From contig JBEWZL010000302.1 of the NCBI GenBank assembly GCA_045837725.1, forward strand, positions 186,001 to 250,000: a DNA stretch of 64,000 bases, given 5' to 3'. The stretch comes from Vermamoeba vermiformis. Lineage: Eukaryota; Tubulinea; Echinamoebida. Positions 22,790 through 33,251 of the stretch are shown here, in pieces (position 1 is the first letter of the stretch; each line of letters starts with the position of its first letter). The notes beneath the pieces are model-generated. The model saw only the letters and a program-made list of their open reading frames with translations, made no database searches and was not told the DNA's origin. The position numbers were made by a program, and so were the translations under genes.

Positions 22790-23657
22790 GGATTATTGAT
22801 GTTACCAGAGGGAAGGATAAAGATCGTGTCAAGCGCGTAAATATCAGCAGCATCGCTGTCGAGACAGAAACATCAACTAATTCTATTCCACAAGCCTTAC
22901 AAAATATTGGCTTTGAAAAGGATGGGATTAGATCGAGTAGGATTGATATTTGTTAAATAAAATAATTACTAATTTTCAATTAGATACACCCGCTGCTAAA
23001 TTGGTCCACATTACAAATCTAGTAAACGAAGGCAAAGTTCCTTCTTCTCGATTAAAATCTTGGAGTGAGGAACAGGATTCAGGTACAGATCGAGTAAAAT
23101 GTAATATTAATTGCGTCTAATGTATTATTTCAGAACTAGGAACGTTTGATTTGTATCTAAAGGGGACAATTTTGATTATCAAGCACGCGCCACAGATCTA
23201 CAGAACGACAAGAGATGTCGTAAACGATCCGATCATAAGACAAACGACCGGCAAGCTTGTCAACGCTGTAGTGAGCGGAGCTAAAACAGTCTATGATGAA
23301 GTGAACGTATATTATTATCCTATAATACGAGAAAAGACGGAAGAAGCTTACAACGTTGCATCCAGTGTCATCAAGAAAGGCACATCCACCGCAGTTAACA
23401 CCGTGACAGATCTGTACAATAATCCTGCTATTCGAGAGACAGCTAATAGCGCCTATCGGACCGTTAGTGCAATGTCCGAGAGCGTATCGAACGCGTATAG
23501 TGATGTCAAGGACAAGACCGAAACTGCTATCAAAAGTGTCACTGAAAGTGTCAAAAACGCAACCGCAGGAATTGACACGAGCAATACTATTAAAGATGCA
23601 ACGCATTATATTGGTCATTACTTGTTAGGAAGTGCTCCTATTCGATCAAAGCTGTAA
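22790..23657 (+). CDS. Amphipathic repeat protein, possibly perilipin-like (5' end unresolved)
   Basis: Exons about 22790-22930, 22982-23081 and 23133-23657 join in frame; I could not place the start codon. The last exon has three imperfect repeats with the core DPIIRQTTGKLVNAV, YPIIREKTEEAYNVAS and NPAIRETANSAYRTVS, spaced about 33-40 residues, in a long Ala/Val/Thr-rich amphipathic helix. This resembles the repeat helices of lipid-droplet coat proteins (perilipin/PAT-like). That assignment is inference from composition and period only. Confidence 0.5.
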
Positions 23658-24004
23658 TTAGAACGAACATAAACGAGATAGTTGCGCGCCACACCACCAC
23701 CACATCCAAACTTAAACTAGATAGCTCTCCCAAATCTAACAGGTACGTGCGCATTGTAGGTCTAAAGTACTTTTAATATTGCTTCTTGCATTATACTAAC
23801 ATATGATGTAAAGGAGAAGGCCTTGGTGATAGGGTGGTTTGGGGGGGGGATCGACGCCAGAGGTGTACAGTGACAGGCGTGGTGGCACTGCACGGTGATT
23901 GGTCGGTGATCACGTGACACTAAGTGCACTTACTTGGTTAGGATTGTGCTTGATGACTGCTCCACGCTGCTTGCCCGGGGCATGATTGCGCACGTGGTCA
24001 AGAA

Positions 24005-24420
24005 CTTCACAAGACACCACTGCTCTTCATTCACTTCAGTCCTGATGATCGCGTCATTGCCACGGCCTCGGAGACTGTAAGTAGACTTTGTGCGAATTCT
24101 ATTCTTGCCGATCACGTGATCTAACTACTCACTCACAGAGCACGGTCAATAAAGTGCGCGCAGTAGATCCGCGCCTCGACAAAGAGCTCTTGTTCTGTCG
24201 CGGTACCTAGCACGGCGCTACCATTGCCTCAATTGCATTCAACAGCGATGGATCACTGCTCGCGGTGTCGAGTAGCAACAGCACAGTGCACTTGTTCGAA
24301 GTGCCATCGCTCTAGCTGTCAAGTGTCATGTCCGCGCTAACAAGGAATGAGTTGTGCAGCGTGACGTGCGTCAGCTCGGCAGAGACCGATAAAAGGTCTA
24401 TTCAGTGCACCACCCGTAAT
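24005..24420 (+). pseudogene. Decayed PROPPIN (WIPI/WDR45/Atg18-type) beta-propeller fragment
   Basis: Conceptual translation shows HKTPLLFIHFSPDDRVIATA, an intron (donor GTAAGT near 24080, acceptor CTCACAG near 24138), then LLFCRGT, a TAG stop, HGATIASIAFNSDGSLLAV and STVHLFEV, then another TAG. This follows the PROPPIN series SPL..I.FN..G.LLATAS, the (F/L)RRG phosphoinositide motif and A.I.SI.F..D..LLAVSS..GTVH.F. The FRRG position here reads FCRG. Two in-frame stops and no recognisable start make it a relic. The retained intron argues for segmental duplication rather than retroposition. The segment is visibly richer in G+C than its neighbours. Confidence 0.7.
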
Positions 24421-24549
24421 CGATCGCCACACAATAAATTTATTCAAAAATCGAAACCATTTTTGGCAGTGACATGAAGTCAACTTAATGATAAATTATT
24501 TATTTATAATACTAAACTAATTACAAGGTTAACAAGACAACAACTCGAC

Positions 24550-25245
24550 TCAAACTGAATGAAGGAGAAGTCCATCTTGTACTCGTGCAAAGACACTCCT
24601 AACTGAAGGAGGAGTAGTTTGTCTCGTACTGAAACAACTTGAAGTTACCAGATCATAGTGAATAGCTTTGACCTCATTGCGAAGAGCTTTGACCTCATTG
24701 CAAAGAGCTTTAACCTCATTGCAAAGAGCCTTGACCTCATTGCGAAGAGGTCTAATCTCATTGCGAACAGTGTTCTTCAACATGGCGAACAGCTGGGTCA
24801 GCTCGACTGGCGGCACAGTTTGTTCCACTTGACTTGAAGCTGGTTCTGCCAGAGTCGGCGTAGCATCCATAAAGGTATGACGTACAGTGGATGAAGGAGA
24901 CTTTTGCTTCGCTTCAACGCTATGCCAATGTCGAGTGGATCGCCTACGATTTTTCTGAAAAATTTAAAATTAGCTGCTAAATAATATTGAAAATATTAAA
25001 TAATAGATCGACATACCAGCAAACGAGTCTGATAGCTGCCCTTGGGGGTTAGCTTCTTATTTCCTGTTTTTTGAATCGTTAGAAACACTGTTTCGGCTCA
25101 GAGCGATAGTGGTGTTCTTACCTCTTCTGGTGTCTTTACTTCCTCCGCGTGAGTCGGCCATATATAACTTGATAGATCGCTTCACTGTTTCAGTTACTGA
25201 GCTTGAGGACTCGTTCTCTGAAAGACCGATCAGACTCGTTGACAT
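24550..25245 (-). CDS. Basic protein with heptad-repeat coiled coil
   Basis: Three exons in frame: ATG at 25245 to about 25127, then about 25076-25019, then about 24957 to the TGA at 24550-24552. The N-terminus is Ser-rich (GLSENESSSSVTETVKRSIK), the middle is basic (KNRRRSTRHWHS), then LTQLFAMLKNTVRNEI leads into tandem heptads (LRNEVKA, LCNEVKA, LCNEVKA, LRNEVKA) that should form a short coiled coil. No family recognised. Confidence 0.55.
24660..24770 (-). repeat. 21-bp tandem repeat encoding coiled-coil heptads
   Basis: About five copies of a 21-bp unit with the plus-strand core GAGCTTTGACCTCATTGC. Three units sit nearly unchanged between about 24682 and 24745. Each unit encodes one heptad (NEVKAL..), so the repeat expands the coiled coil without shifting the frame. 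Confidence 0.8.
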
Positions 25246-25977
25246 TATGGTTACCAACTCTTACCTGAGTACTTAGTCGTTGCCTGCTTAATCGATATCT
25301 TAACGACGCGATGTCGATCTTGCAATTAAAGCGTTAGAATGGTTTATTCAATTTCGTGGCGCCACCTTAAAAATAAGTTTGACAAAATTGTACCGAGCTT
25401 GGCAAAGCCAAAATATTGCCGGAAAGAGCCTCTAAACCCGGTAATATAATTCAAAATATGCTTAGTTAATTTTATAGCGAGGAAAATAATTTTTGAGACA
25501 AACTTTCGATTTAATTTAAATTTTGGTCGATCGCATCCCATCTGAACCCACTTATTCCTACCTTGTTGTAAGTTAATGCTGAAATGTCTATTCATGCTAA
25601 TTGGTATTGATTTGTTGCGTGTTTGGTGCGAGAGAAGCTTTTATGGCCCAGTTAAGTCACAACAGAGACAAAGGCAAGATGAGCTGCAAGTTCTGCCAAT
25701 ATTTGCTTTTTTTTGCATTGAACGATCATGCGACGTTGTATTCGAGTGAAAGAATGAGTGTTATGAAGCACGACAAAAAAAAATTTTTCACGGCTCAGGG
25801 ACATCAGTAGCACTCAGTTACCGTGCCTGTGCCGTAAATAAATTGGATGGATTATTTCCAACCATTTTATGTATTGTCCATCCAATCTCCTATGACAGAG
25901 AAGCAAGATCGTTTTCTTCTTGAAATAATTTACATTTATTTACAGCTGTTATGGGTTGACCTAGCGACCCTAAATAC
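25246..25977. other. Intergenic region, no supported gene
   Basis: Frames at 25344-25595 (minus) and 25601-25810 (plus) lack splice context and family resemblance. A hairpin with 10-bp arms ATTGGATGGA/TCCATCCAAT lies at about 25843-25889 around a 27-nt loop; its role is unknown. The 3' end of the cAMP-receptor-like gene lies at the right edge. Confidence 0.4.
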
Positions 25978-27439
25978 TAGTTATAATACGTGCCCGAGCC
26001 TGCATTATAATTCACGGAGTCGTTAGTGAAAATAGGCTGAGTCTCACTGCTATCGCCAGAGTACGAGGACCGTCGACAAGACAACTTCCAACGCGTTAAA
26101 TTGTCAAAAGTGAACCCAAAGCACACAAAATCTATCATACCAACCTCGGATAACGCTGTATTTAAACATTTGTTAGCGAGTAGGAGTGGATCTAGATCGC
26201 GACTAGCGTACCGATTATATGTCCCAATAAAAGCCAGTAGTTAACCTCGCCGGTGATTAAGGTATACATGCGGTCTGCGAGCATGATTGACCAAACAATA
26301 AGGAACAAAATAATGCTCAAGATGTGTCGGTACAAGTACTCGTATGTCTTGCCTGTCAAACTCGCCATCAAGCTCACCTATCGATTGAGCGTTAGTACGG
26401 GGCATTGCTAGAGTATTCAGTGCCCTCACTCTTCTAATTTTAAATACGACGTGAAGCCAGAAGTATGCTGTGGCGATACCGAGTACTCCCATTATAGCGT
26501 AGAAAAACGACAATTCCCAGAGGCCAGAATCACTCTGCGATATCCAACACCTTCGTTTTTATAATTTGAGCATTGCCCATAACAGATTTATGATATATTT
26601 AATACGTACCATACGAGCCTGTCTTCAAATTTGTGAAAAATTAGTGGCACGATGGTCTGGATTGCAGGCACTCCCCAACACAGCGCGTGCAATACTTTCT
26701 CGAGTGTAGGCTGCAGATGATCCTTCTTGTGAACTACTATGAGACTATAGTAATTCGCCATTAATAATCTGTTGTAAAACTTTCGTACACATTGTAGAAC
26801 GTACTACAGATCCAACGCTATCGCGAAGAACCACCACGTAACTACACTACCAAAATACTGAATCGCAACACCTATAAAATTTCGTCAGATCCCGGCCCAG
26901 CATATTTAAGCCATTGTATCGTACCTTGCGCGGTGCAGGCGGTACTATTTTTATCAAGATTTTCAAGGCCAAAAATAGGTCCGAACATAATTGCAATATG
27001 AAGACAGAACGAAGCCACTGAGAACCACAAAGCCTACAAATTAATTAGTATGACCATTTGTACGAGACACGCTCGCAGAAATTTCAGTAGACGTGCTGCT
27101 AATCTGCTAAAGGAGTGTATGAATTTAATTTGATCTAACTTGCCAATAAACAATACATGCATGATAAAAAGAATGTGTAAGAGCCTTGTGGTAATTTTAA
27201 AAAAACATTAACGCGTCAAACAATCAATAAAAAGAGATTGACTTACCATTGATTGAGGAAAGCGCCGCTTGAAGCGGATATATGTAACAATGACGAAAAA
27301 ACTTGCTATCAAAGACGCTACGTTGAGCGTCTTCATCACCTAAGCAAGAGTAGCACATCCGTAAGTAAATCTGCATCAATTGCATGCGTCTGCTTCATAC
27401 CAATACTAGGACCTCAGCTCGTGCTTCTGCAAACGACAT
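25978..27439 (-). CDS. cAMP-receptor-like (Dicty_CAR family) seven-TM GPCR
   Basis: Eight exons from ATG 27439 to TAG 25978-25980, introns 40-210 nt. Segments in order: TLNVASLIASFFVIVTYIRF (TM1), ALWFSVASFCLHIAIMFGP (TM2), ACTAQGVAIQYFGSVVTWWF (TM3, with the extracellular Cys), NYYSLIVVHKKDHLQP, LVWCWISQSDSGLW then SFFYAIMGVLGIATAYFWLH (TM5), LYRHILSIILFLIVWSIML (TM6), WLLLGHIIALSEVGMIDFV (TM7). The WCWI motif and TM2-TM3 layout are typical of the cAMP-receptor/family E GPCRs of Dictyostelium and some fungi. The tail is short and Ser/Thr-rich. The TM5-TM6 intron is only about 46 nt. Diverges from V-ATPase A with a 224-bp shared upstream region. Confidence 0.85.
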
Positions 27440-27663
27440 TACGGTCAAGCATGAGTTGTGTTGCTCCCTAAGGTTGTGGCAATGAAAAGTTAAGTTTGAT
27501 AAAAAATTCCTTCCTGCGAAATTTCCTTTGGCATAATAAAATTGATAAAACAGCCGTTGTATTTTTTCGCTTGATTTTTCTGTTTTTTGCCGATTTCGTG
27601 CGTATATAACACCAGGGTCACTCAATCAGTGTTATATTTATTATACAGTAACATAAATCAACC
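27440..27663. promoter_or_regulatory. Bidirectional upstream region of the GPCR and V-ATPase A genes
   Basis: A TATA-like GTATATAACACC lies at about 27601-27612, some 55 bp before the V-ATPase ATG on the plus strand. ACC precedes that ATG (ACCATGGC), a good Kozak-type context. Confidence 0.4.
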
Positions 27664-30600
27664 ATGGCTGACCAAGTTTTTGCTGCTGCTTTGGCTAGTG
27701 CCAAAGAAAATTTACCCAAGATTGCAGACGGGCTCGATCCCGAGAAGTACGGCATCGTTCTCTCCGTTTCTGGTCCTGGTAAGCATACTCTTATTATTTA
27801 TATAATTTTATTGAGCGATTAGTGTATTTTATGACGATGTTAATCGCCTTTTTTCAATAATTAGTCGTTATTGCCGAAAGAATGTCAGGAGCTGCTATGT
27901 ATGAGTTGGTAGGTCAAAATAGTGCTTATTCTATGTTATAAAAATTATTTGTGAACTAATGGCGCGTTAATCAAGGTCCGCGTCGGTTTTTCTGAACTCG
28001 TGGGTGAAATCATTAGATTGGAAGGAGACACTGCCACTATTCAAACTTACGAAGAAACCTGTAAGTGCTATTCAATATTTAATTATCCGCACTATTGGAG
28101 ACAGTAGCTGGACAATACATGGAATTTTCTATTTAAAAATCCACTATTACCCTCATCCAGCCGTTTTTAACCGTGTTCTTCTATCTAGCTGGCTTGCGTG
28201 TCGGTGATCCCGTGTTGAGAACTGGTAGCCCTCTTTCTGTTGAATTGGGTCCCGGTAAGTTTCTACGAGATATTTCACCCGATGCATCGAGACAACACTC
28301 GCACTTTATTTGTGGCCGAGAATGACGACGCAGCAAATTAATAATCACAGGAAAACAACACAAAATATTGTTAGAATAATTCAGCAATTATACGAGTGTT
28401 ATTGCAAAATGGCATTTTTTCCGGATGATCGGATTTAGACCCGCGTTGGAGGCTCAGAGGAAATCTAATATTTATTATGAATTATAGGTATTTTGGACAA
28501 CATTTTTGACGGTATTCAACGTCCTTTGCAAGCTATCAAGGAAGCCTCCAACGGCAGCATCTACATCCCTAAGGGTATCCGTACTGAAGCTTTGGATAAG
28601 ACTAAATTGTGGGCCTTCGAACCCTCCGCTAACGTTAAGGTACATTTTGGTTATTATATCATAATTCAAAGCGTGAGAGCAAAATGGAAATGGCAGTTGG
28701 AGTGATCGCAGTAGATTCAATAATTTTTCATTGATTTAAATCATGCCAAATGCGAAGATATCAAATATACCGATAACACAATAATTTTAGCGATAATACG
28801 CTAATTATTGATTTATTTGATGCTAATTATTTTTTTGTCGCATCTAGGTCGGAGATCACGTTTCTGGTGGTGACATCGTCGGTACTGTTCGTGAAAACGA
28901 TTTGGTGACCCACAGAATTATGCTTCCTCCTAAGGCTATGGGTGTTCTCCGATGGGTTGCTCCTGCTGGCAAATACACCGTCAAGGACACTGTTGCCAAG
29001 GTTGAATTCAACGGCGTTACCAACGAATACCCTATGATGCAAATTTGGCCCGTGCGTTCTCCTCGCCCCGTCATCGAGAAGTTGGCTGCTGACTACCCCT
29101 TGTTGACTGGTCAACGTGTGCTCGACGCTTTGTTCCCGTAAGTACTTTTGAATTTACCTACTTACCTATCCTAAAATTGAAATAATAACAATGAGAGATA
29201 TGCTACTATTTGAATTGACGCTAAATGAGACGTTTTTAAGACGGATCTGATTTTTACTTCTGCGACGTCTGGTTTTATCAATCATGTCGTATTTATGCTT
29301 CGATTGAATCAAGCAAATTGTTAAATTGGCTAAAAAAGCCGTACGACACTTTTTATACTGTAACGGCTAGTTAGATCGTGATCTGAACACTCACTAATTC
29401 TTTTCCTTAGTATGATTCAAGGTGGTACCTGCGCCATTCCCGGAGCCTTCGGTTGCGGCAAAACTGTCATTTCTCAATCTTTGTCCAAGTACTCCAACTC
29501 CGACGTCATCGTTTACGTCGGATGCGGTGAGCGTGGTAACGAAATGGCTGAAGTACTGATGGAGTTCCCTGAGTTGTCCGTCGAAATCGGTGGCAAGAAA
29601 CAATCAATTATGCAACGTACTACATTGGTCGCCAACACTTCTAACATGCCTGTCGCTGCTCGTGAAGCCTCTATTTACACTGGTATCACTTTGGCCGAAT
29701 ACTTCCGTGACCAAGGTTTCAACGTGTCTATGATGGCTGACTCTACTTCCCGCTGGGCCGAAGCCTTGAGAGAAATTTCCGGTCGTTTGGCTGAAATGCC
29801 TGCTGACTCTGGTTATCCCGCTTACTTGGCTCCTCGTTTGGCCTCTTTCTACGAACGTGCTGGTAAGGTCAAGTGCATCGGTTCACCTGACCGTACTGGT
29901 TCTATTTCCATCGTCGGTGCCGTCTCTCCTCCTGGTGGTGACTTTGCCGAGCCTGTCACATCTGCCACTCTTGGTATCGTCCAAGTAAGTATCCTTCGAG
30001 GAACGAGATCTGCCATCGTTCGATCCACTTTTGACAAGTATTAACATCGTGTTTGTAGGTTTTCTGGCGTTTGGAAAAGAGACTTGCCCAACGTAAACAT
30101 TTCCCTGCCATTAACTGGTTGTACAGCTACAGCAGATACTTGAAGGTAAGTCGCATTGAACAGATCGAGATCCGGTCACAATTTCCTTTATTATTGAATA
30201 ATTTTCGAGGTGATGATTATAAAGTCAGTCCTGCAACAGAAATCTGTGACGAGATGTCCTATGGACGGTTCTGATTCGAAAATTATTCAATTACAATTAT
30301 CGCGATCCGTTTTACGTTACCTCTTGGATTACGATCTAACGTTTATTATATACTAGTCTTTGGACCCCTGGTACGAGGACTTTGACCCTGAATTCGTCGG
30401 CTTGCGAACCAAGTGCAAGGAAATTCTTCAAATGGAAGAAGATCTTACTGAAATCGTGCAGCTCGTCGGTAAAGTAAGTAGCGACGCACTTATCAACATT
30501 CATAGGACTTTATATTAATATTATGACCTCCTATAGGACTCTTTGGCCGAATCCGACAAGGTTACCCTTGAAGTTGCCCGTTTGGTTCGTGACGACTACT

Positions 30601-30893
30601 TGCAACAAAACGGTTTTGCCCCGTACGACAGATACTGCCCCTTCTACAAGTCAGTCTGGATGATGAGAAACTTCATCACTTACTACAACTTGGCTCAACA
30701 AGCTTTGGAAAGCTCATCGGCTGACAACAAGATCACTTGGAACGTGATCCGACAACACACTCAAGACGTCCGTACCAAGTTGTCCTCCATGAAGTTCCAA
30801 GACCCTGCTGATGGTCAAGAGAAGGTTGTTGCTTACTACAAGGCCTTCCAAGAGGAGATCCAAAACTCTTTCAGAACTTTGAACGAGCAGTAA
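27664..30893 (+). CDS. VMA1: V-type H+-ATPase catalytic subunit A
   Basis: About ten exons encode roughly 615 residues, the usual family length. The P-loop is [11 protein letters not shown], followed by [32 protein letters not shown] (Walker B region), [16 protein letters not shown] and the C-terminal helical bundle ([20 protein letters not shown]). This subunit hydrolyses ATP in the A3B3 head of V1 and drives acidification of vacuoles and endosomes. There is no intein at the CGERGNEM site, where the yeast VMA1 intein sits. Three introns are long for this locus (about 28257-28488, 28639-28848, 29139-29409). Codon use is strongly biased to C-ending and GGT/CGT codons, as expected for a highly expressed gene. 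Confidence 0.97.
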
Positions 30894-31117
30894 GCGTCTC
30901 ATGATCCGCGTGTCATTTTTGACCGATCTAAGCCTATTTAATCTCGAATAATATTTTGGATGATCTTTTTGTAAAAACAAATAAAACTATTTATAAAACG
31001 GGACTTGGCGCGCACAACGAATCCAGAGAAAAAATCAAGAAGTGGGTTCCCTCCAACGTTGGCCTCGAACCAAAAATTCAGTCATTAATTTACCACCAGC
31101 TAAGCAACAACAGCCTC

Positions 31118-31898
31118 ATGAGCAAGAAAGCACCAAAAGCAGCGGTTCCACCAACCGAAATACTTCCCCACCTGTGGATCGGTTCCAATCGCAACGTGAA
31201 GGACAGGGAATTGATGAAGGAGAACGGAATTACCTATATCCTGAACGTTGCACATGAGCTCGACAGTGAGCCAGGTAAGTGGCTGTCATGACATCTCACG
31301 CCAGATTTGCTTTCTTTCCAACACCAAATAATTTTCTGAGCCATAAATTAAATTAATAATTTATTTAAGAGCAAGAATTGGAGAACCATCGCTACATGAA
31401 AGTTATTGTTAATGAGATCGACATTCTGAGCGGCAAAAATCAGTTTGGCAATCTCAACGCAATGTTCGCGTTCATTGGTATGAAGTATCGGTATTACTGT
31501 ATTATAACGCGAACTAATTGCTATGGATAGACGAGGCACGCACCAACAATACCAAGTGCATTGTTCATTGCCTGCATGGCAGAAGTCGCTCTGCGTTCGT
31601 CGTTATAGCGTAAGTTGTTGGCTTCATTTTGTTAAGAATATCTGTAGGTGTCGGCTACAGCATTGCTAACCATTTTAAACGAAGGTATGTGATGCGCGAG
31701 AACAGATGGCCCTTGGACAAGACGTATGCTTTCGTCAAAGGCAAACGCTCGATCGTGACTCCGCACTCAAAGAGAACTCTTCAAAACTTTGAGGAGAGCT
31801 TGGGAGTAAGTTCATTAAGTAATAGACGATGCCTACTTGAATATTAATAGGTTACTTTCAAAGTTGAACCAGAACTGAGTTGGTTTCACTCGCCGTAA
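31118..31898 (+). CDS. Dual-specificity protein phosphatase
   Basis: Five exons. The ATG at 31118 precedes a compact DSP domain: TEILPHLWIGSNRNVKDREL, NGITYILNVAHEL, YMKVIVNEIDILSGK, then CIVHCLHGRSRSAFVV, which has the complete HCx5R active site (nucleophilic Cys, phosphate-binding Arg), and YVMRENRWPLDKTYAFVKGK. About 160-170 residues, the size of a stand-alone DSP. Such enzymes dephosphorylate Ser/Thr and Tyr, often of MAP kinases; the substrate is unknown here. A GTAAGG at the stop codon could hide one more short exon. The frame is open upstream to about 30956 without an ATG. Confidence 0.85.
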
Positions 31899-32110
31899 GG
31901 GAGCTCTCTCCATGCGAGGACCCTAAGATCACAAATCATACCAAGTGATATGATGGCAATATATCAGTGCTGCATATATGAAAGATACTTGAGGCATAAC
32001 TGGATAGTGCCTTAAACTCAAACGAGATGAGGCCAGTAAGTGTCGTACATTTGTACGTATTTACCGTTTATAAAAATCTGGCTAAACACTTAAATTAAGG
32101 AATATTTTAT

Positions 32111-32698
32111 TTAATTCATAACACAAATGCTTTGAATATTGCTGTAACATACGTTCAAAAATACGTCAGCAGCACCAGTTTTAAAACTGCAGTTGGGATC
32201 CGAGTACACATTGACGGTAGCATCCGATGAAGTGCAGGCCTCGATTTTGATGTAATTGTTGCTGTTAGTAACACAACCTCCATAAGAAAAGACGTCGGCT
32301 TCGTAAGGTTGGCCAGAGCAAGTTCCGCTCAAATATTTGTTTTGTACCAAATAACCCGGAGTTCCGGCTACTTTGGCGTAATCGACGTTCTTAGGGAAGC
32401 AAAGGTACATGAAGTCGTCGGCGTTGCATACTCCGTTATTCGTTTGGTACGTGGTCACCTGGTAGCATTGAGTGCACAGCGAATCCTTGCAAGAGTATTT
32501 AACTGCGGTCTTCGCGCCAGCACCACAACTATATTTAAGGTAGCTGCCATCAGTTTGCGGAATACAATTGCCACTAAGCACTCTGCCTTTAAATTGCGTA
32601 GTGTTGGTTGCTGGATCGCAGGGGAGTTCGGCCAACCAGGCGGCGTTGCAAACGGTGGCTACAGCCAGTGCGACAAAAATAACGCGGATGTTAATCAT
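32111..32698 (-). CDS. Small secreted Cys-rich protein
   Basis: A single exon of 195 codons. Signal peptide about residues 1-19 (NIRVIFVALAVATVCNAAWL). The mature protein has many Cys spread along its length, including CKDSLCTQCYQVTT near the middle, and two NxS/T sites, so a disulfide-bonded extracellular protein is expected. No family recognised. Lacking introns, it resembles the other single-exon secreted gene at 48186-48734 in organisation but not in sequence. Confidence 0.7.
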   Translation of the reverse strand: MINIRVIFVALAVATVCNAAWLAELPCDPATNTTQFKGRVLSGNCIPQTDGSYLKYSCGAGAKTAVKYSCKDSLCTQCYQVTTYQTNNGVCNADDFMYLCFPKNVDYAKVAGTPGYLVQNKYLSGTCSGQPYEADVFSYGGCVTNSNNYIKIEACTSSDATVNVYSDPNCSFKTGAADVFLNVCYSNIQSICVMN

Positions 32699-33251
32699 AT
32701 TCGTTGAGGTTGAATAATGACAAAAATAAATTGTAACGAGAGAAACGGCAGCGCGAGTACAACCAGAAAAAAATCAGATTTCGACAATTCCCTCTAACAT
32801 TCTGCTCTAATTAAGGAAGTGTCGCGCAATAATGTAACGTTCGGCTGAAAAGTCGAATGCCAGCTAGCTGCTTACAGAACTAATTTGGTAATTAGGTAAT
32901 TCAGGACGAGTACATCCGCTATCTTTGGACGTTAACGAACAGAAAATCCAATGGATGGTTTACAGCCATCTCGAAGGATTATTTTGTTTCCTCGATAATT
33001 AGTTGTCAGGGATTTGATCTGCAGTGTATGTAATTATTAAACCATTGTTCCGGAAACAAAATGATAGCGGATTCGTTTACTTGTACCGGTCTCGCGGAAC
33101 AGAAGCACGTCTTACCAAATCAAGAGCGATATGATGAGCACTCCTAGTAGCCACGCCTGATCCAAACCTTCTCAAGCCCCGGTATTGATTGCAAACACAT
33201 CGAAACTCTTTAAGTACCAATCTTCATCATTTATTTTTGTTTAATTGACTA
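32699..33251. other. Intergenic region
   Basis: About 550 bp upstream of the secreted-protein gene and downstream of the broken surface-protein gene. I see no coding exon with splice support, no tRNA and no clear repeat. Confidence 0.4.

Noticed and set aside
24664-24760. CRISPR-like array
   Set aside because: Contiguous 21-bp tandem repeats without spacers inside a coding frame, in a eukaryotic genome.
29527-29560. Possible VMA1 intein insertion site
   Set aside because: The CGERGNEM stretch runs uninterrupted in one exon; no intein splicing blocks are present.
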